This document shows positions 11,110 through 22,019 of a DNA stretch of 64,000 nt, piece by piece; positions within the stretch are counted from its first letter, which is position 1, and each line of letters begins with the position of its first letter. The notes below the pieces were generated by a model. That model saw nothing but the letters and a program-made list of their open reading frames with translations. It did not search any database and had not been told where the DNA came from. The translations under genes and the position numbers were made by a program. The DNA comes from Mytilisepta virgata (lineage: Eukaryota > Mollusca > Bivalvia > Mytilida > Mytilidae), in contig CM051514.1 in the NCBI GenBank assembly GCA_028015205.1, positions 45,710,150 through 45,774,149 on the forward strand, in the 5' to 3' direction.

Positions 11110-11849
11110 TGTGGAATTGGGACAACACACCTGATACATCTTTGTATAAAGTAGTTAATAGAAGCATTATAATGATCTAGTAGTATATCATAATAACAGT
11201 TATATATTTTGTTGAAATAACGCCGATTTTGCATATGTAATAAGAGGATAATTTAATGCATGTTATTTGCTCCCGGATAATACCATCGTACGAAGGCAAA
11301 TAGCATCCTCCCGTGAGCCTCACCAATGTAACTTCCGCTCAGCTGTAAATAATCATCTGATCATTATTTATGGTGAATTAGCCGTTCATAAATGTTCTAA
11401 GCAGTTTCCAATAGGAGCTTATATAATCTATATATCTCGGGGGAAATGCACAGAATCTGAAGTTGCATTTCATTTGTTTGACTCTATACTCCAAGTGAAA
11501 GAAATAACACTGTTTAATAGCTGTAGCATTGTGAATGTGCACCTTATATTCAGGGATGTCAAAACTCTTGACAAACTTGCTTGAAGACCGGAAAATCTAA
11601 TTCAATAGTAAAAGTATTTATTGGTAGTGGCAGAATATGTAATAAATAGATTAATTCGTGGTATTTTTCACATTGTCCGTGTTATCAACCCTCGACTGAT
11701 ATCGGGGACGATATCAACGTCTCGGGCTGATAACAAGGGCAATATCAAAAAGACCATGTATTAATCTATAATTAGTCATAAATACATACATTTACCATGA
11801 AATAATATGTTTAACCTTCCGTTTTGAGACTCAAAAGCAAATATCTTTG

Positions 11850-13613
11850 TCGATTCAAATATTTAAATAGATTACAGACCATAACTAAAATATGTTTATC
11901 TTCATTACAAAACAGCCATCTAAATAATGCTTTGTTATCTAGATGGGCAATATTTTTAGCAGTATTTAATATTGGTGTTTTAAATATATTTCTAATGTGA
12001 GATAAGTCTTTACATTCGAATAAAAATTAAATTTCATCTTCTACCGTTTCCATCACTTACAAATTCAGTTTTCAACTTTAATGTTAGAATGTCTGCCTTT
12101 CTCGATTTCTAATTAATGTGAGCCAACTCTGAATGTGGACAAAGTACACTGTTGGTCATATGGAAGTATTGGTAAGTATTTTTTCAAGTTTGAAATAGTT
12201 CTTAGTTTATTTCTTTGGTCACTATGTTTTCTAGTATCATCAAAAAGAGTACGTATTTATATTTCAATATTAATGTCTTATTTATTATAGTTTTTACATT
12301 AACATTTGTCTGTAAAATTAAAGAGGGGGGGGTATATTTAGAATTTTTAAAATACTTATAGCACAATTTGCCCATGTGGATTTGCCAGCTTCCGATAACT
12401 TTTCGGAAGTATGGAAGGCTTCTTGCAGTAAGATATTATCTGACTGTCTAATTCTTTTCGAGTATTAAACGATAGATAAGACAATATTGAAAAGTAATGA
12501 GGATTTACCTCATGTACATAGTACTGCAGCATTTGTGCTAAATCTATTGATCCCCAGAGCATATCTACAAAATTTTAAGTTTATTTTTTTCATAAGAAGA
12601 ATTGGTACAACGTTTAGCAAAATATATCTCACTACCATAAAGTACAACGGGTCGGACAGTATGATTAAATATATGAATTAATGTTTTTATATCGGGTCTG
12701 CAATTTGTAAAATATTTTTAAAATTTAAAAAAAAAGCATTTAGGCTTTTCTTGTACAATGTATTTTTAGCTTCAGTAAAGCTACCAGATGCACTGAATGT
12801 TACTCCTAAACATGTGTAGGATGAGACATTTTCAAGTTTAATATTTTTTAAAAATTTTCTACCTGTGGTTTTTAAGAAAAGATATTTAGTTTTTTAATAT
12901 TAACTTTTAGTCCTCATGTATCACAATATGAAGAGACTTTTGAAGATCTTCTTTACTCTCGGAGAGGATAACCAAGTCATCTGCATATAAAAGACAATTT
13001 ATATGTATATTATTTAAGGTGCAAGGAGAGCAAAACTGGTCTAAAAGTGAAGTAAAGCCATTAATAAATATTTTAAAAAGATTGGGTCTTGTTGTCTTAG
13101 CCCACACATATGAACCAAGATCTAATGTTAGGTGATTTTCTGTTTTAACACAAACGTTTGTATTTTGGTACATATTTTTTATAATTTTATAGAAATATTT
13201 TCCAATCCTATCTTACATAGTTTATAGAATAGTGTTATATGATTTATGTATGAAAGGCCTTCCTAAAGTCAACAAAGCAATATTATAAAGTTTTAGAGCC
13301 TTTTTTTGGTGTTTTTCTATCAAGGTTTTCATTATAAACATATGATCTTGTGTTCGCCTCCCTTTAATCTGATCTGCTTTTGGGAAATTTTTTATGTTTT
13401 TCTAAAAAAAAGCTCTAATCTGTTATTCAGGATATTTGTAAATAATTTACCAATACAGTTCCCAATTGTGATGCCTCTGTAATTATTAGGATCATGTGTG
13501 TCCCCAGATTTGAAAATAGATGTAATAAATCCTTTTGGGCTATTTCTAAATGAAAGAACTTGACCCGGGATAAACATACAGTTTATGGCGTATATTATTA
13601 AACCGTTTCCCAA
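11850..13613 (-). pseudogene. LINE reverse transcriptase pseudogene
   Basis: The frame 13613-13392 carries the RT signature GDTHDPNNYRGITIGNCIGK (a PxNYRPI-type motif). The frame 13173-12907 carries the catalytic LLYADDLVILS. Then 12860-12700 reads as the thumb region (TYTCLGVTFSAFGS followed by LYKKSLNAFF) and 12562-12356 continues with ISYCKKP and LANPHGQ. Several frame changes and stops separate these pieces, so no full-length protein is encoded. The endonuclease domain is missing. Confidence 0.8.
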
Positions 13614-13625
13614 ATGAAAATGGAC

Positions 13626-13878
13626 CTGTTCAACTATGTTTTCCCTTCCTCATACAGGATTTGACATGGGTAGCATGGCGGGTATCCTGCAGGAAGCAGA
13701 GACTGCTTACTCTTCCGGAGCACCTGAGTCGACCCCCCGGTTTTTTGTGGGGTCCATGTTGTTGGTATGTTTTTAGTTTTTAATTGTAGTAGTGCATATA
13801 TTCTTTTGGTACTGTCTTCGTTATTCTCCTGATTTTGTCCATGGCTCCGATTTTTCCCTCCTTCGGAAATTCCCTTTG

Positions 13879-13880
<2 letters not shown>
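13626..13880 (+). mobile_element. Penelope-like 3' end, short copy
   Basis: It carries the family core CTTCCGGAGCACCTGAG, then CCGGTTTTTTGTGGGGTCC and ATGTTGTTGG, and ends with TTCCCTTTGGTGTAT. It belongs to a subfamily shared with 16160-16440 (both have AGCATGGCGGGTATCCTGCA). Because the same core follows RT coding sequence in the 20012-20580 and 61441-62420 copies, I read these short repeats as 5'-truncated Penelope-like elements. Confidence 0.65.

Positions 13881-13881
<1 letters not shown>

Positions 13882-13911
<30 letters not shown>
13882..13911 (+). repeat. (TA)n microsatellite
   Basis: About 15 TA units directly follow the 3' end of the Penelope-like copy. Confidence 0.9.
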
Positions 13912-13913
<2 letters not shown>

Positions 13914-14017
13914 TATTGGTGGTGTTACAAAAAGACTTTACTGAAACTTTAAGTTGGGATTTCTTATTTATTCTAAATCCTGACTGTAACTTTAACTGTT
14001 CTAGACTATAACTGGTT

Positions 14018-14180
14018 ATAGAACTGTTCTAGAGCATGACAGGTTAGAGCTGTTCTAGAGCATGACAGGTTAGAGCTGTTCTAGAGCATGAAAGGCTAGA
14101 GCTGTTCTTGACCATGACAGATTAGAGCTGTTCTTTACCATGACAGATTAGAGCTGTTCTTTATCATGACAACTTAGAGC
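14018..14180 (+). repeat. 26-bp minisatellite, about six copies
   Basis: The unit AGCTGTTCTAGAGCATGACA plus GGTTAG repeats with a 26-bp period (for example GAGC at 14047 and 14073) and drifts towards the 3' side (TTGACC, TTTACC, TTTATC variants). Each unit contains the self-complementary TCTAGA. Confidence 0.85.
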
Positions 14181-14263
14181 TGTCAGAATCGGTCATGATT
14201 CTGTTCTAGAGCAACCAGGATTCCATTCTAGAACAGTTCTAAAGCAGTCAGGAAAACTGGTAT

Positions 14264-14306
14264 AAGTTAACTTAGAGCAGTCAGTAGAACTGCTCTAAGT
14301 TAACTT
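14264..14306. repeat. Perfect 18-bp inverted repeat (hairpin)
   Basis: Arms AAGTTAACTTAGAGCAGT (14264-14281) and ACTGCTCTAAGTTAACTT (14289-14306) are exact reverse complements around a 7-base loop. The GAGCAGT sequence ties it to the neighbouring minisatellite. Confidence 0.9.
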
Positions 14307-14309
14307 GGT

Positions 14310-15239
14310 GAGAGATTATGTCTGCACCTAACTGTAGCTTACCTGTTACTGGTATTTTGTTTGACACATTTTTCGAAACTCTTATTTGCATTCCTGTCTA
14401 TTTTTGTTTTATATACGACCTTGATACGTTAGATGTGGTTTTGCGGTTTATGTTTGTTGCAGAATATGGAAATTAATTTGGTATCAACAAAGTAGTGTAT
14501 TCTCTTGAGTAATCGATCAGCAAAACTAAACACAATAATTCTGAATAATAATAATAATTGCTTGAACTTTGAATATGTACACTTTATCAACAAAAAAAAA
14601 ACATGGTTCACAACTGCAAATTAAGGTGTTTTGACAGGATTTAGTTGTTTACTTTCATATGTAAAATGTATCACAAGGTCAGTTGCTAGTATGTCGATAC
14701 TTACTGTTAAAGATGTTCAATTTTGTGTTAAAAGAAGTATTTCGCTCGTGCATAGCTCTGTCATCAGATGTTTTTTTTTTACTTTATACTTTTGGTTAAT
14801 TTGGCATTTTTGAATTTGCTCTTACCCTTTTTGGTTATTGTTTTGGTTTTCAACAATTAAGACTTTGAGTATCAAAATTTGTATCAAAGGTTTTATACAT
14901 TTCTTAAGAATGATCACAATAAAGAGACACAGAAAAGTGTGACTATATATATGTACAGTGAACATGCAACTCGGTGGCTTTGATTAGAAAACAAATATAT
15001 CTGCGTTAAGTCAAATGTTACCATATAGATAACATGTATAAGATTAACCAAAAGAACAGAAAAAATGCTATCACATTGCTTCGTAAATGTCTTTTTATTA
15101 ACCATCATTAAATATGCGCTTAATTAAAACTTGTGAAATTGAAATTGAAGCCGAAAAATCTCAAAAAATAAAACAAAATCATACTGAAATATTGCCTACT
15201 GGGGTCATGCAGAAATTTTAATACGAACGACTCACGGTA
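14310..15239. other. Gene-free stretch
   Basis: Only short open frames of AT-driven composition. No repeat or RNA gene recognised. Confidence 0.4.
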
Positions 15240-15420
15240 CACATTGTACAAAATGATTAGGCTGATGCAGAGGTAACTGTTAGCTGAGTTTATCATCATT
15301 GTATCTGTAACCAGTTTTCAGTATTTTGATCTCAAGCACTGCTGATGAGTTGTTAGTCAACGAAATGGCCATACAGTGCATCAAATTTATTTCGGTATTT
15401 TGTGATAGTTTTATTACTTC
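15240..15420 (+). mobile_element. Hammerhead-carrying element, second family
   Basis: The ribozyme at 15336-15379 is followed by TCAAATTTATTTCGG and TTTTGTGATAGTT, which parallel the 3' part of the element at 3921-4202 (ATAAATTT, then TTTGGATTGTT) at similar spacing. The sequence just upstream, AGTATTTTGATCTCAAG, parallels the other family's TTTCGGTTTTAATG. I could not fix the outer ends or a target duplication, so the coordinates are approximate. Confidence 0.5.
15336..15379 (+). ncRNA. Type I hammerhead ribozyme, complete core
   Basis: Every consensus position is met. Stem I strand GCACTG (15336-15341) precedes the invariant CTGATGA (15342-15348). Stem II is GTTG-TTAGT-CAAC (15349-15361), a perfect 4-bp helix. 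GAA (15362-15364) follows, then the palindromic stem III ATGGCCAT (15365-15372), cleavage base A (15373) and stem I strand CAGTGC (15374-15379), pairing perfectly over 6 bp. Cleavage is predicted between 15373 and 15374. A nearly loopless palindromic stem III is typical of metazoan element-borne hammerheads, which work best as dimers in tandem transcripts. Confidence 0.9.
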
Positions 15421-16159
15421 ACTCTTAAGGTTTTGATCGCACGAGCATTCCACATAAATATTTGTCGTACTCTTTGTCTACTTCAAGGAACATTTTTTTT
15501 AATTTATAACTTAAAGGGCTATCAGAAGGCGAAGTAGTTTATTGTGGTCGTGGAATTCACTATCTAACATGGCTAATTTTCCAGATAACATTTCTAGCAG
15601 TTCCTCGTGAACTATGAAAAAATTATCTGGTATGATAGGCAAACCTCAACTTCAAATTATAAATGTTTCATGAATTGGACTGACAATTTAAAAAAATTCA
15701 AACATGTTTATGATATACCACATGATCTTAACCTTTTTTTCTTGGAATCAAATGACTTAAAAGTGCAGTTTGGTGAAATAACTCCACATAAAAGGTAGAG
15801 GACGGTAATTGCCTTGATCTTTAAGAACTACACAATATATCATAACTCAGTCATGATTTCTAAGATTTAACTGAATTTTGTAAACTGTGGACGAACTACT
15901 TTCCTACATAGAAGGGATGTAAATAACTACACTTTATAGTGGGTCTAAATCTCCATGATATATTAAATAGCTTGATAGTTGAAACGAGTACATTATTGAC
16001 CGTCCAAATAATTTTTGCAGTTCTATCAAGCGGTCTGTTAGTAATCATACTGTATTGGCCCTCTAGTGAGATGCTCAGACAGGGGTACGTTTCTCCTCAG
16101 CTGAAGTAATCCTTATTAAAGTTTTATGGGCGTGAACATAACTTGCTTGACGGGTATGA
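15421..16159. other. Gene-free stretch
   Basis: A 63-codon open frame at 15607-15798 has no recognisable domain. Nothing else recognised. Confidence 0.4.
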
Positions 16160-16440
16160 AAAAACCGTTTCCCAAATGAAAATTGACCTGTTCCATTGAT
16201 ATTATCCCTTCCTCATACCGGATTTGACATGGGAAGCATGGCGGGTATCCTGCAGGAAGCAGAGATTGCTTCCGGAGCACCTGGGTCTACCCCCGGCTTT
16301 TGTGGGGTCCTTGTTGTTAATATCTTTTTAGTTTTTAATTGTAGTGCATGTATTATTTTGGTCTTGTCTTAGTTGTTCTCGGGAGTTTGTCAGTTGTTTC
16401 GATGTTTCCCTGCTTCGAATATCCCTTTAGTATTTCGTGA
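16160..16440 (+). mobile_element. Penelope-like 3' end, short copy
   Basis: This is close kin of 13626-13880: AACCGTTTCCCAAATGAAAA, AGCATGGCGGGTATCCTGCA, TTCCGGAGCACCTGGG, TTTTGTGGGGTCC and the end TCCCTTTAGTATTTCG occur in the same order. It has no coding sequence. Confidence 0.65.
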
Positions 16441-18832
16441 CTTTACATAAAACATATTCAAAAAATTTAAATATATGAGGTAAAATTAACTTTAATTAAG
16501 ACAAATGAAGGAACGCAAAGAAATAAAATACATAACAGATTGTATCTTTGTTTTTGTAATTTGGTGATTAGTTACAAGTTTTAATGTTGTTGATGTATAT
16601 TTGCGGTTTTTGTGGTTTCTAAGTTTTATGCAAAGTACTTATTTTATGCGTTGATGCACGCGCTTGAAATTGTTCACAATATATCGTAAAAGATGCTAAT
16701 ATTAGGTAACGTGTATAAATCTAATGGGTAATTAAAACAAATTAATTAGCAAAGAATTTGGATTTATTAAAATATAAATATAAAATTACTATTATACTGT
16801 AGAATATCATAAAATAAAATTATTTTATAAATTTCAACGTTTAAAACAAGTATAAGACTTTAAATCCAAACCATGTGGGTAACTAGAAGCTATTGCATTT
16901 GAGGACTACATCCATTTAAGAAATTGTGTAAGAAGAGAGAAGGAAAAAGTAAAAACTTTCAGAATGGATCACGTGGATAAATCATTTCGTCTTCGGTGCG
17001 TTAAAACATCTATGTTTTCTAATATTAGGTTGGAGAAACGTGTCCTAGTACTATGGCAATTATATAATTATACTGACAAAGCTCTTTAACAAGGTCACCT
17101 TTTTCTGCAATAGTTCCTTAATTGACTTTCTGCTTAGTCTATTCCTCAAAAATTTTCACCATACAATCGGAATTAATGTGTGCCACTTTGGACGATTTGT
17201 TTTATTAGTATAAAGCAAGCTATTTACAGGGGCTAAAAAAAGAAAACATTAGCCCCGTCCTATAATTCCAGTCTTCTTGATAAAGATGATGAACTGTCTC
17301 CTAATAATTCTAACCGTAAGAGATTACCTGCGTATTATCAATTGCACTTAACTTGAAATCAAAGAGACCAACGAAACATTCTCTTCACCTCTAGGACAAT
17401 GTAGTAATATACCATCCTGCATGTTCTTTCGACATTTCACAGTTGTTACTATGATACTACGGTATGAATGACTTTTTTAACAGAGCCAAGTTTCTAAGTA
17501 ATGTTATGTTTAGTAGTTGTTGATGTAATCCGTGCAAAATTTTACAGTCATCACAATTTCACTCATTAGACCAGATATCTTTAGTTAGACCCAAGTCTTA
17601 CTAGAATTGATACATCAAAGTAATTGACACTACACTGGTTTTTACCAATTTTAGCATCGCTATTAAAATAGTTTGTTGCTGTCTCGTTATTGGTTATTTG
17701 CCGTTAGGTTCTGATGCTTTGCTTTTACGGTTTGAAATTTGTAGTAGTTAATTTCTGTGTAACAGTTTTTTAAAAAAGAATTTTTACTAAGGAGACAATT
17801 GCATTGCAATTTAAAATTTGACTGAATAAATTATGGATTTGATGGTTGCATGTTGAGTTTACTAGCAAAGCGAAGTACTCGAAGTTATTATAGTAGCCTT
17901 AATAAATTTTCAGCATTTGCACTTGGAAATTCTTTTAAAATATATTTCTTTCGTGAAATGTTCATTGTAATTGTGTATGAAAACCGTTATAAGAATAGCT
18001 CAATTGTACAATTGACCGTACATTGATATACCTGAAAGAATGTATGTCAATTATTTATGTAAAACTATTCAAATATGATTTTTGTACATTATAATTGGGA
18101 GATAACGTTAAAGAATTCAAAATCAGTTTTGTAAAAATACATTTTTCGTCAAGTAGCGTATGGTTTGTTTGCAGTAAATAAGATAGCTACCAGACCAGGG
18201 GCAATTACATTAAACCTTATTTAATTGAATACAACCGTCAATTAAATTACAATTTACAATTATTCTTGTTTTAGGGAGTACTCAATTAAATAATAATGCA
18301 TTTTTTACTAAGAACATATAACGCGATTTCATATTTGAAATATATTGAACAAAATTATACATATCATTTATATTGAAAAATATGGCATATTGTAATTAAT
18401 ATGTAATTGAAAAGTAATTCAAATTAATAGATATTTTAGACTATCAATTAATTAATGTAATTTCATGTAATTGGAAAATGGTCAAATTACCTATTACATT
18501 CAATTACATTGAGAAATGTAATGAATTGCAATTAATTACCATTACTTTTTTCAGTTACCCAAGATCTTTTGCTACCCATCTATTCTAACATGTGTTCTTT
18601 TATGTAATATTTTTGTCAAGGGTTCTGAATGTTGGGTGGCCATGGATTGATTTTTTTGTCATTGTTGACATTTCCGATTATCCATATCGTTGTTTATTAG
18701 TTTAATAATCCCTTATAAGTGACCGAAATGAATAAATCATATTGCAAAGATCTAATGATCATTTCTCAAGTAATCGTCAGGAATAGTTCTATTCATTTAG
18801 ATTTCGATCAGATATAATTCATTGCTTTAACT
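16441..18832. other. Gene-free stretch; TAATTACA-rich patch at 18230-18545
   Basis: No coding frame of substance. 18230-18545 is dense in AATTACAATT, ATTAATTA and CAATTACATT words on both strands, a low-complexity patch of a kind often left by old DNA transposons. A small hairpin pairs GGGGCTAA with TTAGCCCC near 17229-17265. Confidence 0.4.
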
Positions 18833-18845
18833 TAAATCTTGATTA

Positions 18846-19119
18846 GGGGCCTCGGTGGCAGAGTGGTATAGGTAGTTCGTCATGACTACAATTGATCACT
18901 ATCCTGTCAACGCTGGGGTTGTTAGTTCCAATCTCACCTGTGGTGGGGTGTGTTCGACTCCGGTCTTAATTGACAAGGATTGTCAATTTTCCTACCGAAG
19001 GTCGGTGGTTCTCTCCGAGTACTCCGGCTTCCTCCACCAATAAAAACTGGCCGCCACGAAATTGTCAAATGTGCTGAAAACGGCGTTAAACCCCAACTAA
19101 ACAAACAAACAAACAAAAA
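18846..19119 (+). mobile_element. tRNA-derived SINE (family A), clean insertion
   Basis: A full-length copy: tRNA-like head GGGGCCTCGGTGGCAGAGTG with a B-box-like GTTAGTTCCAATCTC, the body GGTCGGTGGTTCTCTCCGAG and CTGGCCGCCACGAAATTG, and an AAAC-type tail. The 13-bp target duplication TAAATCTTGATTA flanks it exactly (18833-18845 and 19120-19132). This is direct evidence of retroposition. Confidence 0.95.
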
Positions 19120-19481
19120 TAAATCTTGATTATGATTGGTGAGATAAAATTTGATATCAAAATGTCATATATATTTACATGCTATTCAAAAATTTTTGAT
19201 TTATTTATACACTGACATCCTCTTCATTTTCATAGTAATGACCAGACTACAATGATGTGCATTCTATAGTTTGATTGAATTTGGAGAGAGTGAAATAAAA
19301 ACATAATAGTTCAAGTAGCAGCAAAAAAGTGGAAGAAAAAACGAATTATCAACAGCATTGACATAATGTTTGTCCATATTAAAGATAAATACATCATATA
19401 AACGCATTACTGTAATATATCGCTAACAGTAACATCTGAGAAAGAACGTACTCAAAAAAAAAATGAAAGAAAAATGAAAAG

Positions 19482-19839
19482 ATGGATGGATGAATTATTG
19501 TTTAACGTCCAGTGGCAACCAGGTGCATATGAGGACGAGAACATGTTGATATGATAATGAATATGATCCCTGCTTTGTACTATACCGACACGCTAAGCCG
19601 GATTTTTAATGTGCTAGCTCACGAGGTAACTGTCCGCAGGAAGACATATCACCTCACTCGGACACATTATACTGACTCCGAGCCGACCAGTCTTTGCTCT
19701 TACTCCTAGATGCCGCGTGCTTGGCGGAGAAGCAGCAAATACCAATTTTATTTGTCTTTGGTTTGACCCGGCCGGGGATCGAACCCGCGACCTTCCGCAC
19801 TCGAGGCGAGCACGCTACCAGGAGACCACCGAGGTGGTA
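19482..19839 (-). mobile_element. tRNA-derived SINE (family B)
   Basis: On the minus strand the head reads GGTCTCCTGGTAGCGTGCTC (A box) and GGTCGCGGGTTCGATCCC (B box), a good tRNA promoter pair. The body includes GCTCGGAGTCAGTATAATG and CTGCGGACAGTTACCTCGTG, and it ends GGACGTTAAACAATAATTC with ATCC units. An 11-bp target duplication, AAAATGAAAAG, flanks it (19471-19481 and 19840-19850). A second copy is at 39739-40030. Confidence 0.93.
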
Positions 19840-20011
19840 AAAATGAAAAGAAAAAAAACGATATGTCTCAACTATAGTTCAATCTATTATAGTGTCTAAA
19901 CAGTTCATAGCTTTTATAAAAAAATGTATGATTGATTATAACAAATACGTTACTTTGGAAACAAAAAATAATGAAACAAGTTTGAATGATTGTTTTCGTT
20001 CGTGTTAGTTA

Positions 20012-20273
20012 TTACATAACAGATGATATAATAAACAATAACACTATAGCTATGAAAAAGTATGAATACCAAAGTATCAAAAGAGGAAAAGTCTGTGGAA
20101 AAGTAAGAAACAACACAAAAACCAAAAAGGACATACAGAAACGAGCAGCATGAACCCCATTAAAAACCGGGGGTGAATTCAGGTGCCATGGAAGGGTGAG
20201 CAGTTCCTGCTTCATGCAAGACACTCGCCGTGCTGATAATAGAAGGTAATGTATGGTGAAGGAGAAAGAATAT
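20012..20273 (-). mobile_element. Penelope-like 3' UTR
   Basis: The minus strand carries the 3' UTR core of the family (CCATGGCACCTGAATTCACC, GGGTTCATGCTGCTCG) directly downstream of the RT stop codon at 20274. This physical link ties the dispersed CCGGAGCACCTG repeats to Penelope-like elements. Confidence 0.75.
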
Positions 20274-20580
20274 CTATGACAGATGAAAGTCTTTTGTCAT
20301 GTTGGAAACTGACACTCCATAGAGGTCAATTAGATCGTGGTGACGACCGTTGAATTTTTGAAGCGACGGCCTTAATCTATGGGCAACACAATTCTGCCCT
20401 AATAGCTTTTCCGTACGAAGCTGAGCCATATCAAGAAAATCCGCAAAATAGCCACAATTTCTAGCAAAACGTATGAGTTGGGAAATAAATACTCCATACG
20501 ATCGAATGTTACTACACAGAAATGGAAAGTTGACAATGGGAAAATCAAATTGTTCGCGTTTGTCATAGAGTGTAGTTGTT
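20274..20580 (-). pseudogene. C-terminal part of a Penelope-like reverse transcriptase
   Basis: An uninterrupted frame of about 100 codons without an early ATG runs from 20580 to a TAG at 20274. It begins with LYDKREQFDFPIVNFPFLC, continues with SYGVFISQLIRFARNCG and ends FNGRHHDLIDLYGVSVSNM. These are the thumb and C-terminal signatures of Penelope-like RTs. About five residues expected before SYGV are missing without a frame change. The palm with YIDD is absent, so this is a 5'-truncated copy. No GIY-YIG endonuclease motif follows before the stop. Confidence 0.85.
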
Positions 20581-20894
20581 AAGAGGCAGACTTAAGACTT
20601 TCTATTGTCAGAAATCAGAAGGTAATAATTTGCATCACAGTAATTAAACATATAGAAATGTCATGGACTTGTACAATAGCCTCAATTTAAATTGTATGAA
20701 CCCACAGTACCACTGAAGTTCAAACAAGTTGTATGAACCACTAACTTTGTCTGCAGTAAGTGAAGTAGTTCATAGGGAACTTGATCGACATGACCCATTA
20801 ATGTATGACAGTCTATATTTGTAGAAGAAAAAATGGTTTAATCTACACGTAGGTTAAAAGAGGAAAGTTTTCTGTATCTTCAACATTAATATAT

Positions 20895-21985
20895 AAACTA
20901 CAGGCTCCCAGGAGCTTCTATCGCTCACCTGGATTCAATTTGCCAATAAGAGCACCTAAGAAACAAACGGCACTATAATTGGACATAATTCTGAAAGAAG
21001 ACAATCTAATAACCATGGCTTTCAAGTCTGGTTCCAATTGGCTGAGTGCTTTCAGACAAGAAGATTTTTTTAAATTAATTTTCCCATATGGTTCTATGTC
21101 AAATTAAGTTAATCTGTGGCAGGCATCTTGGTTGATCGACAAGGTCAATCGACACAATTCTAAAAGAGGACCATCTAGGACAGGTGCTGCTAAGTTTGAT
21201 TCTAATTGGCTCAGTAGTTTCAAACAAGAATATTTTTAAATGAATTTCCCATAGGGTCCTATGTTACACTAAGTTCGTCTGTGGCGGCCATCTTGGTTGA
21301 TCGTCCGAGTCATCAAACATAATTCTGAAAGACGACCATCTAAAAGCCATTGCAGAAATTCTGGTCCCATTTGGCCATGTATTTACAAAGAAGCGTTTTG
21401 AAATTCATCCCCTCTATTTTTAGTAACAACACCAATCTCGGTTTGAAGTCGGAGACACAACTTTGGAAGGGAGTGATCCAAGGACCATTGCACCAAAGTT
21501 AAGTCCCAAATGGCCAATGTTTTAAATCACGCAATTAGAAACAAGAATTGGTCATGACGGCAATGTTTGTTGCCCGATCGGGACGAAATGAAAAAAGTTT
21601 TTAAGGAACATTCCATAGATGCTTCATTCTATTTGGCCAAGGGACTTCAGAGAAGATTTTTTTTTATCTATTGGCCAATCAGAAACAAGAACTGCTCATG
21701 GCGGCAACATTTGAAGTCTGACCGGGACGATATGAGGAAACTTTATAAAGGACCTCCCATACTTGCTTTCTGTCAAATTTCACATTTGGCCAAGCTGTAC
21801 CAGAGAAGAAGAATTTTGAAAATTCAGCCAAAACAGAAACAACTGCCCATGAGGGTCATGTTTTTGTGCGACCAAGATGAAATATTTGTAAAGCGCATCA
21901 CAAACATCATTCCTGCAAAGTCCCAATTGGTCCAGTAGTTTCAGAGGGGAAGATCTTAAAAAGAAAGGTTTACGCCGGGCGACGA
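20895..21985 (+). repeat. Tandem/dispersed array of about 165-bp monomers
   Basis: Degenerate units carry AATTCTGAAAGA-GACCATCTA, CCAATTGGCTSAGTRSTTTC, AGACAAGAAGATTTTT and TCTGTGGCRGCCATCTTGGTTGATCG. Two successive TTGGTTGATCG anchors lie 165 bp apart (21129 and 21294). The array starts AGGAGCTTCTATCGCTCACC and ends GGGCGACGACGGGCGACGGACGCC followed by GGCAATAGCTCAC, a head/tail pair I associate with dispersed bivalve repeats. The 123-codon open frame at 21567-21938 is a by-product. Confidence 0.7.
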
Positions 21986-22019
21986 CGGGCGACGGACGCC
22001 AATTGATGGCAATAGCTCA

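Larger units (their letters stand above)
10861..13620 (-). mobile_element. LINE relic (CR1/L2-like), 5'-truncated
   Basis: Minus-strand order is RT fragments (13613-12356), an RNA-binding-like C-terminal part (12350-11850), a 3' UTR and an end at 10861 with AATAAAG and a TTATG-type short tail (ATGTTATGTTATG). The overall order and the C-terminal phrase LRxSxHxLEIEKGR-like (about 12130-12050) match the CR1/L2-like LINE plan. Many frameshifts show it is inactive. It carries a 16-base G run (11094-11109), probably expanded after insertion. Confidence 0.7.

Noticed and set aside
11267..11584. 105-codon plus-strand open frame
   Set aside because: It is opposite to the LINE relic on the minus strand, with no domain and no compositional bias towards coding.
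21567..21938. 123-codon open frame
   Set aside because: It lies entirely in the 165-bp monomer array; the repeated MLPDRDEMKKV/SDRDDMRKLY-like phrases are translations of repeat units.
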